Below are positions 6,693 through 12,360 of a stretch of 24,249 bases of DNA, one piece after another. The stretch comes from Actinomycetes bacterium (GTDB lineage: Bacteria > Actinomycetota > Actinomycetes > Mycobacteriales > Mycobacteriaceae). Positions within the stretch are counted from its first letter, which is position 1. The number at the start of each line of letters is the position of its first letter. A program made the translations under genes and the position numbers. The stretch is taken from contig JAEWRC010000219.1 in the NCBI GenBank assembly GCA_023460175.1, positions 1 through 24,249 of the forward strand, read 5' to 3'. The notes below the pieces were generated by a model. That model was not told the DNA's origin. It saw only the letters and a program-made list of their open reading frames with translations, and searched no databases.

Positions 6693-8178
6693 AGCCCAGC
6701 ATCCGGCCCCCGGACCCGCATTGCTCAGTTATCTGGAAGCACTGCCGGCTGTCGAGCGTCGCGCCGCACAGGAACGGATCGCCGCGCTGCCCCAGCACGA
6801 GTTGGCCAGCTTGGGCGCCTCGGAACCGCAGTACTTCGAGTACGACTACGCCGTCACCGACGTCGAGGGCGCCGTGCCGGCAGGGCTGTCCGGCGCGCTG
6901 TACCGCAACGGCCCGGGTCGCTGGGAGGACTATCGGCATCGGCCGCTGAACCACCTGTTCGACGGCGACGGGATGATCTCCAAGTTCGTCATCGGCTCTG
7001 GTGCGGTGCATTTCCGCAACCGCTACGTACGAACCCGCCACTACGGCGGCCGGGGCAGCACAACCCACATCGGCACCCCTTCGCAGGGCGGTCGGCTCAA
7101 CCGGATTCTGCATCCGATGCCGTCGAATCTGGCCAACACCAACGTGATTCAGCACGCCGGCCGGATGTACGCGCTCTGGGAAGGCGGGCCGCCCCACGAG
7201 CTCGATCCGGAGACGCTCGAAACCCTCGGTGTGCGCCGGTTCGGCGGGCAGCTGCGCTGGCTGGGTTCCTACTCCGCGCACCCGTCGGTGTGTCCGGACT
7301 CCGGTGAGCTGTACAACTTCGGTGTTGAGCTGTTCCCGGCACCGCACCTCCGGGTCTACCGGAGCGACGCCCACGGCCGGGTTCGGCATCTGACCTCGCT
7401 CAAATTGCCGTATCCGGCGATGATCCACGACTTTGGGCTCACCGGACGGCATCTTGTGTTCCTGGTCTCCCCGATCATCCCGGCGACGCTGCCCATGCTG
7501 CTCGGCGAGAGCCCGCTCGGCGATCTGATGACCTACCGGCCCGAACGCGGATCGGTGGTGATCGTGGTCGACCGCGACGGTCGTAATGCCCGCAGCATCG
7601 AAACCGACCCATTCATGCAGTTCCACCTCAGCAACGCCTACGACCACGGCGACGACATCGTCGTCGACGCCATCACCTACCGCGATGGCGCGGTACTGGC
7701 CGGCATCGCCGACTTCCGCACCCGGTCGCTGGCCGATGCACCGTCCCGATTGACCAGGTTCACTGTCACCCGGTCCGGAGCCGTGCGACGCGACACCATC
7801 AGCAGCACGTCCTGTGAATTCCCGCGCCACCACCCGGACTTGGCGGGCAAGGACCATCGGTACTGCTACTTCTCCAGTCGCAACCAATTGGACACGCTGT
7901 ATGACGCGATCACCAAACTCGACGTCATCGCGCAGACCGAGACCCGCTACACCGCCGAGCAGGCCGGAAACAGCTTCTGCGAACCGGTGTTCACGCCACG
8001 CCCCGACGGGACCGATGAAGACGACGGCTGGCTGCTGACGGTCGAGTATCAGGCCGCGAGCCACCGTTCCCGTCTGGTAGTGCTTGACGCCCGCGACGTC
8101 GCAGCCGGTCCGGTGTTCCGCGCGCAGTTGCACCACCACATTCCGCAGGGCTTCCACGGCAACTTCTACCCTCGCTGA
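6685..8178 (+). CDS. Carotenoid cleavage oxygenase family protein (Rv0654-like)
   Basis: This 497-residue non-haem iron dioxygenase has the four iron-binding histidines in family context. They are His199 (YSAHPSV), His248 (AMIHDFGLT), His314 (QFHLSNAYDHG) and His491 (IPQGFHGNF). The N-terminal LYRNGPGRW and HLFDGDGMI blocks are typical of apocarotenoid/stilbene cleavage enzymes. The M. tuberculosis homologue Rv0654 cleaves carotenoids and apocarotenals, so retinoid-like or pigment breakdown is plausible. The substrate here is unknown. No carotenoid biosynthesis gene is nearby. The start at GTG 6685 is chosen for the AAGGAGG site. It is divergent from the TetR-like remnant, with almost no room for a separate promoter. 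dtd follows after 19 bp. Confidence 0.92.
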   Translation: MTTAQHPAPGPALLSYLEALPAVERRAAQERIAALPQHELASLGASEPQYFEYDYAVTDVEGAVPAGLSGALYRNGPGRWEDYRHRPLNHLFDGDGMISKFVIGSGAVHFRNRYVRTRHYGGRGSTTHIGTPSQGGRLNRILHPMPSNLANTNVIQHAGRMYALWEGGPPHELDPETLETLGVRRFGGQLRWLGSYSAHPSVCPDSGELYNFGVELFPAPHLRVYRSDAHGRVRHLTSLKLPYPAMIHDFGLTGRHLVFLVSPIIPATLPMLLGESPLGDLMTYRPERGSVVIVVDRDGRNARSIETDPFMQFHLSNAYDHGDDIVVDAITYRDGAVLAGIADFRTRSLADAPSRLTRFTVTRSGAVRRDTISSTSCEFPRHHPDLAGKDHRYCYFSSRNQLDTLYDAITKLDVIAQTETRYTAEQAGNSFCEPVFTPRPDGTDEDDGWLLTVEYQAASHRSRLVVLDARDVAAGPVFRAQLHHHIPQGFHGNFYPR

Positions 8179-8197
8179 CTTCTGATTAGATTGCTGC

Positions 8198-8629
8198 ATG
8201 CGGGTGCTGGTGCAGCGGGTCAGTTCGGCCAGCGTGTCGGTCGACGACGAGGTCGTCGGCGAGATCCGGCCGAACACACAGGGTTTGCTCGCCCTGGTGG
8301 GCGTCACCCACGACGACGACGCGGCCACCGCCACCCGGATGGCCGAAAAGCTCTGGGGGCTGCGAATTCTCGACGATCAACGCAGCGCATCCGACGTCGG
8401 CGCCCCGATCCTGGTGGTCAGTCAGTTCACGCTGTACGCCAACACGGTCAAGGGCCGCCGTCCGTCGTGGAACGCCGCCGCACCCGCCGCGGTGGCCGAA
8501 CCGCTGGTCACGGCCTTCGCCGACGCGCTGCGCGCCGTCGGCGCCGAGGTGGCCCAGGGTGTGTTCGGCGCCCACATGCAGGTGTCGTCGGTCAACGACG
8601 GGCCGGTCACGGTGATGCTCGAACTGTAA
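8198..8629 (+). CDS. dtd: D-aminoacyl-tRNA deacylase Dtd
   Basis: This 143-residue enzyme hydrolyses D-amino acids wrongly attached to tRNA, acting as a homodimer. Diagnostic motifs are MRVLVQRVSSASV at the N-terminus, SQFTLYANTVKGRRPSW (75-91) containing the SQFTLY block, and the C-terminal NDGPVTVMLEL (133-143) with the Gly-Pro pair that enforces chirality. The length is normal for the family. ATG 8198 follows the oxygenase stop by 19 bp. The M. tuberculosis counterpart (Rv1897c) is in a different genomic place, so the neighbourhood is not the ancestral one relative to that species. Confidence 0.96.
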   Translation: MRVLVQRVSSASVSVDDEVVGEIRPNTQGLLALVGVTHDDDAATATRMAEKLWGLRILDDQRSASDVGAPILVVSQFTLYANTVKGRRPSWNAAAPAAVAEPLVTAFADALRAVGAEVAQGVFGAHMQVSSVNDGPVTVMLEL

Positions 8630-8674
8630 TCACGGGTTGGCTCAACCGACACCGACGCGGCCTATCGTCGGCAC

Positions 8675-9067
8675 ATGACCAATCAATTGGGTACGCGCGT
8701 CGACACCTATTCGACGCACATGCTGAGCGTGTTCCGCATCGTGGTCGGCCTGCTGTTCCTGATGCACGGCACCTCCAAGCTGTTCGGCTGGCCCATGGCC
8801 GGGGGCACCGCGGAGATGTTCGCCTGGCCGATGTGGTGGGCCGGGCTGATCGAGATCATCGTCGGTGCGCTGGTCACCATCGGGGTGTTCACCCGCGAGG
8901 CCGCGTTCATCGGCGCCGGCATGATGGCGGTGGCCTACTTCTGGCAGCACTTCCCGACCGACTTCTGGCCGATCAACAACGGCGGCGAGCCGGCGGTGTT
9001 GTTCTGCTTCGCGCTGCTGCTGCTGGTGTTCACGGGTCCCGGCGCGTGGGCGGTGTCCCGCAGGTAA
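8675..9067 (+). CDS. DoxX family membrane protein
   Basis: This 130-residue protein has four predicted membrane helices, at about 18-33, 57-75, 79-92 and 107-124. The DoxX signature is seen in the first half (RIVVGLLFLMHGTSKLFGW) and in the second helix (GLIEIIVGALVTIGVFTREAA). DoxX proteins are small membrane partners of oxidoreductases. In M. tuberculosis a DoxX protein forms an oxidant-detoxifying membrane complex with SodA and SseA, but no such partner gene is here. ATG 8675 is 45 bp after dtd, and the acyl-CoA dehydrogenase starts 13 bp after its stop. Confidence 0.9.
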   Translation: MTNQLGTRVDTYSTHMLSVFRIVVGLLFLMHGTSKLFGWPMAGGTAEMFAWPMWWAGLIEIIVGALVTIGVFTREAAFIGAGMMAVAYFWQHFPTDFWPINNGGEPAVLFCFALLLLVFTGPGAWAVSRR

Positions 9068-9080
9068 TACCCTGCCCTGC

Positions 9081-10235
9081 ATGGTCAGCAAGCATGTTCC
9101 GTCGTGGCACGACGACGAGGTTTCGGCGCTCTTCGATCTCGCGAAGGGATTCTTCGAGCGTGAGGTCGTCGCCCACGCCGAGAAGTGGGACAGCCAGCGG
9201 CACATCGACCGTCAGGTGTGGCTCGAGGCCGGGAAGCTGGGCCTGCTGCTGTGCTCGGTGCCCACCGAGTACGGCGGTGGCGGCGGCACGTTCGCGCACG
9301 ACCTGGCGGTCTTCGACGCCCAGGGGTACTCCGGTGACCAGTCGCTGGGCATCGGCGTGCACAGCGGGATCGTCGCGCACTACGTCCTGACCTACGGCAG
9401 CGAGGAACAGAAGCAGGCCTGGCTGCCGCCGATGGCCACCGGTGAGGTGCTGGCCGCGATCGCGATGACCGAACCGGGCGCTGGCTCCGACCTGAAGGCC
9501 ATCCGCGCCACCGCCATCCGCGACGGCGACGAGTACGTGATCAACGGCTCCAAGACCTTCATCACCAACGGGGCCCAGGCCGACCTGGTGCTGCTGGCCG
9601 CCAAGACCGACCCCAAGGCCGGGGCGCGCGGCATCTCGCTGCTGCTGATCGATGTGCGCGACTGCCCCGGATACCAGGTCACCCGGGTGCTCGACAAGGT
9701 CGGCATGCACGGCGCGGACACCTCGGAGATCTCCTTCACCGATGTGCGGGTGCCGGTCGAGCGCGCGCTGCTGGGACCGGAGGAGGGCAAGGGCTTCGGG
9801 CAGATGATCGCCCAGCTCGCCCAGGAGCGGTTGATCGTGGCGGCGCAGGCCGTCGGCGGCATGGAGCGCGCGGTGGACGAGACCGTGGCCTACACCAAGT
9901 CCCGGGAAGCCTTCGGGCACAGCCTGTTCAAGTTCCAGAACACCGCCTTCGAGCTGGCCGAGTGCATGACGATCGCGCGCACCTCGCGGGTGTTCCTGGA
10001 CCACTGCATCCAGTCGCATCTGCGGGGACAGCTCGACGGCACCGAGGCCGCGATGGCCAAGTACTGGCTCACCGATCGGCAGTGCGAGGTGGTCGACCGC
10101 TGCGTGCAGCTGCACGGCGGGTACGGCTACATGCGCGAGTACCTGATCGCCCGCATGTACGAGGACGCCCGCGTGCAGCGGATCTACGCCGGCGCCAACG
10201 AGGTGATGAAGGAGATCATCGCGCGGTCTTTGTGA
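9081..10235 (+). CDS. Acyl-CoA dehydrogenase (FadE type)
   Basis: This 384-residue FAD enzyme catalyses alpha,beta-dehydrogenation of an acyl-CoA. Signatures are AMTEPGAGSDL (128-138), NGSKTFITNG (155-164) and, near the C-terminus, CVQLHGGYGYMREY with RIYAGANEVMKEIIARSL. The position that carries the catalytic Glu in short/medium-chain enzymes (IYEG) is Ala here. Instead Glu249 in QERL is well placed as the base, as in long-chain and isovaleryl-CoA dehydrogenases. The protein resembles mycobacterial FadE20-type sequences, but I do not assign a number. Substrate chain length is unknown. It follows doxX by 13 bp, and a bidirectional hairpin follows its stop. Confidence 0.94.
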   Translation: MVSKHVPSWHDDEVSALFDLAKGFFEREVVAHAEKWDSQRHIDRQVWLEAGKLGLLLCSVPTEYGGGGGTFAHDLAVFDAQGYSGDQSLGIGVHSGIVAHYVLTYGSEEQKQAWLPPMATGEVLAAIAMTEPGAGSDLKAIRATAIRDGDEYVINGSKTFITNGAQADLVLLAAKTDPKAGARGISLLLIDVRDCPGYQVTRVLDKVGMHGADTSEISFTDVRVPVERALLGPEEGKGFGQMIAQLAQERLIVAAQAVGGMERAVDETVAYTKSREAFGHSLFKFQNTAFELAECMTIARTSRVFLDHCIQSHLRGQLDGTEAAMAKYWLTDRQCEVVDRCVQLHGGYGYMREYLIARMYEDARVQRIYAGANEVMKEIIARSL

Positions 10236-10260
10236 GACTCGGTCCCGATGTGAGACGAAA

Positions 10261-10306
10261 ATTGCCCCGGGGGGGTCGGCCGTGGAGGCCGCCCGCCCGG
10301 GGCAAT
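10261..10306. terminator. Bidirectional terminator between fadE-type gene and ahpD
   Basis: The arms ATTGCCCCGG (10261-10270) and CCGGGGCAAT (10297-10306) form a 10-bp stem, with an inner stem CGGCC/GGCCG (10277-10291). Runs of A before and T-rich bases after suit both directions. The genes on either side converge on it. Confidence 0.8.
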
Positions 10307-10324
10307 CTTGTCTCTGCGACGCGG

Positions 10325-10858
10325 CTAGACCTTGGCGAGAACCTCGGTCGTCATCAGCGCCTGTCCCACGCCGGCCACGATCGAGGCGAGGCGGATGGCC
10401 TCGAAGATCGCGGTGCGCGAGACGTCGGAATCACGCAGGGTCTTCTCGTGGGCGGCCAGGCAGTGCCCGCAGCCGTTGATCGCCGACACCGCCAGCGACC
10501 ACAGCTCGAAGTCCACCTTGTCGACGCCCGGGTTGCCGATGATGTTCATCCGCAGGCTCGCGCGCAGGTCGTCGTACTGACCGTCGAGCTGCCCCTTGGT
10601 CCGGTAGAACACGTTGTTCATGCCCATGATGGACGCGGCACCCAGCGCGGCGTGGTAGGCCTCCTCGGACAGCACGTCGAGCGCGTCCTCGGAGATCTCC
10701 TTGAGCAGCCGGTCGGACTTGGTGGCCGCCGCGGTCGCCACCAAGGCGCCCCACAGCTGCTGCTCGTTCAGCTCGGTGGTGCGGACGATGGTCCCCAGGT
10801 TGAGCTTGAGGTCCTTCGCGTACTCCGGAAGGGCTTCCTTGATGTTGTCGATGCTCAC
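10325..10858 (-). CDS. ahpD: Alkyl hydroperoxide reductase AhpD (CMD family)
   Basis: This 177-residue thiol protein carries electrons to AhpC. The active-site block NGCGHCLAAHEKTLR contains Cys130 and Cys133, with His137. Glu118 is also present, so all catalytic positions known from M. tuberculosis AhpD are kept. In that species reduced lipoamide on DlaT, recycled by Lpd, reduces AhpD; dlaT is at the start of this window. ATG 10858 lies 3 bp after the ahpC stop, so both are translated from one transcript. Transcription ends at the hairpin 10261-10306. Confidence 0.97.
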   Translation of the reverse strand: MSIDNIKEALPEYAKDLKLNLGTIVRTTELNEQQLWGALVATAAATKSDRLLKEISEDALDVLSEEAYHAALGAASIMGMNNVFYRTKGQLDGQYDDLRASLRMNIIGNPGVDKVDFELWSLAVSAINGCGHCLAAHEKTLRDSDVSRTAIFEAIRLASIVAGVGQALMTTEVLAKV

Positions 10859-10861
10859 GGG

Positions 10862-11449
10862 CTACACCGCCTCGGACAGGAGCTCACCCGCGTCGATGGT
10901 CGGGTCGCCCTTCTTCCAGTTGCAGGCGCACAGCTCGTCGGACTGCAGCGCGTCGAGCACCCGCAGCACCTCGTCGACGTTGCGACCCACCGAGCCGGCG
11001 GTCACGGACACGAACTGCACCTCGTTGTTCGGGTCGATGATGAAGGTGGCGCGGTCGGCGACACCGTCGGCGTTGAGCACGCCGGACGCGGTGGCCAGCT
11101 CGCGCTTGAGGTCGCTGACCATGGGGAACGGCAGCGTCTTGAGGTCGTCGTGCTGGGCACGCCACTGGAAGTGCACGAACTCGTTGTCGACGGACACGCC
11201 GAGCACCTTGGTGTCGCGGTCCTCGAAGTCATCGTTGAGCTTGCCGAAGGCGGCGATCTCCGTCGGGCACACGAAGGTGAAGTCCTTCGGCCAGAAGAAG
11301 ACGACGCGCCATTTGCCGGCGTGGTCCGCGCTGCTCACCGTGGTGAAGTAGTCCTCGGGAGCCTTCGCATCAACCTTGGACAGGTCGCCCCCGATGACGG
11401 CCTTCAGCTCGTACTGCGGGAACTGGTCACCGATGGTCAAAAGAGTCAC
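10862..11449 (-). CDS. ahpC: Alkyl hydroperoxide reductase AhpC (2-Cys peroxiredoxin)
   Basis: This 195-residue peroxiredoxin reduces peroxides and peroxynitrite. The peroxidatic Cys61 is in FTFVCPTE, and the C-terminal CAC pair (Cys174, Cys176) is the three-cysteine arrangement of mycobacterial AhpC. The start is GTG 11449, with a GGGAG site 9 bases upstream. ahpD follows after 3 bp. No oxyR lies upstream; the neighbour is a thioesterase on the same strand, 237 bp away. A FurA-like AT-rich site covers the promoter area (11460-11481). Confidence 0.97.
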   Translation of the reverse strand: MTLLTIGDQFPQYELKAVIGGDLSKVDAKAPEDYFTTVSSADHAGKWRVVFFWPKDFTFVCPTEIAAFGKLNDDFEDRDTKVLGVSVDNEFVHFQWRAQHDDLKTLPFPMVSDLKRELATASGVLNADGVADRATFIIDPNNEVQFVSVTAGSVGRNVDEVLRVLDALQSDELCACNWKKGDPTIDAGELLSEAV

Positions 11450-11459
11450 AGAAAAACAC

Positions 11460-11481
11460 TCCCTTTTCTGGAATTATTCAA
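11460..11481 (-). promoter_or_regulatory. FurA-box-like AT-rich element before ahpC
   Basis: Read on the minus strand, TTGAATAATTCCAGAAAAGG continues into the ribosome-binding GGGAG. As I recall, the FurA operator at mycobacterial furA-katG promoters has the form TTGACTNATTCCAGAAAAGG. A candidate promoter upstream on the same strand is TTCCAA, 18 bases, AATACT. It stands out as AT-rich in GC-rich DNA. The resemblance is from memory, so binding by FurA is a hypothesis. Confidence 0.42.
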
Positions 11482-11686
11482 GTATTGACGGTCTCCATTG
11501 TGCATTGGAACCCCCGGTTTGTGAACCTCTCCCGGGGTGATACCGGCCACACTCGCTGTGCGAAATGCGCTCAGTAGCAGTCGGTTCGACGGCGCGACCC
11601 TGCGCCCAGCCGAACCCTGGTCCGGGGTGTAGAACATCCCCGGGCCCGGGTTTATTCCCGCGATCCCGACGGTCTCGGCGGCACCC
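11482..11686. other. Intergenic region upstream of ahpC without recognisable gene
   Basis: No convincing coding frame lies here. In many mycobacteria an oxyR gene is divergent from ahpC at this position; no such gene is present. A 12-bp palindrome CCCGGGCCCGGG sits at 11639-11650 and may contribute to termination of the upstream thioesterase transcript. Confidence 0.55.
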
Positions 11687-12313
11687 TCACTGCGGGTCGC
11701 GCGCCCAGGCCGGCTTGATGAAGACGCCCTCGGCCTCGACGGTCGGCCCTTCGGCGTCCGAGATGAATCCGCGCCCATAGGTTTTGATGCCGTCGACCCG
11801 CTCGATCCAGGCCTCGCAGCGCAGCCGGCCCAGCGGGGTGCCGCGCAGATACCGCAGCGAGATGGTGCCGGTGAACAGCGGGGTGTCCCCGCCGGCGCTG
11901 GCGGCCTCGCCGAGCAGGTGGTCCAGGATCAACGCGGAGATGCCGCCGTGCACGTGGTTCGGCGGGCCCTCGTAGGCCGCGCCGAGGTCGAACTCGGTCC
12001 AGCACCGGTCGGCGCCCTGCTCGACGGTCAGCGGCGGCGCCATCGGATTGCGGACGCCGACCACCGGGTTGCCCCAGGACATGCCCTGGCCCTCCGTGGT
12101 GAAGCGGACGCCGAAGGGCCCGTCGAGTTGCTTGGCCCGCAGCCGCGCGGTGACCGCCTCGATCGAGGCCTGCGCGGCCGCGATGTCCTCGGCGTCGACC
12201 TCGGTGCGGATGGTGGCGTCGAGCAGTTCCCGGACCGCCCGCGTGAACGGCTCGTAGATGGCTCGCTGCCGCCTGGCCTCGTCCGCGTCGACCGGCTCAT
12301 GGGTGAACTGCAT
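11687..12313 (-). CDS. Hotdog-fold thioesterase (PaaI/4HBT-like)
   Basis: This 208-residue protein has a C-terminal hotdog domain. PPNHVHGGISALILDHLL is the central-helix motif of PaaI-type acyl-CoA thioesterases, preceded by the YEG turn and followed by TGTISLRYLRGTPLG. The first 80 residues form a charged, helical extension (DEARRQRAIYEPFTRAVREL). Such enzymes split acyl-CoA esters, but the substrate cannot be read from the sequence. ATG 12313 lies 47 bp after the glnE stop on the same strand, so read-through from glnE is possible. The separate ahpC promoter comes afterwards. Confidence 0.85.
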   Translation of the reverse strand: MQFTHEPVDADEARRQRAIYEPFTRAVRELLDATIRTEVDAEDIAAAQASIEAVTARLRAKQLDGPFGVRFTTEGQGMSWGNPVVGVRNPMAPPLTVEQGADRCWTEFDLGAAYEGPPNHVHGGISALILDHLLGEAASAGGDTPLFTGTISLRYLRGTPLGRLRCEAWIERVDGIKTYGRGFISDAEGPTVEAEGVFIKPAWARDPQ

Positions 12314-12360
12314 CCACCTGTCTTAGCATCGAGGGCTCTACGAAACCCGCGCGGGGCCTG

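Noticed and set aside
6274..8334. Minus-strand frame of 686 codons opposite the carotenoid oxygenase
   Set aside because: Mirror of the oxygenase codon pattern; examined for the missing TetR HTH and none was found.
9962..11488. Plus-strand frame of 508 codons across ahpD and ahpC
   Set aside because: It crosses the terminator and both ahp genes in antisense; Val/Gly/His-rich shadow composition.
11446..11778. Minus-strand frame of 110 codons upstream of ahpC
   Set aside because: It overlaps the thioesterase 3' end and the ahpC leader, has low-complexity Arg/Ser/Pro content and shows no recognisable domain.
12346..12355. CCCGCGCGGG palindrome after glnE as a terminator
   Set aside because: There is essentially no loop and only a short T run; too weak to call.
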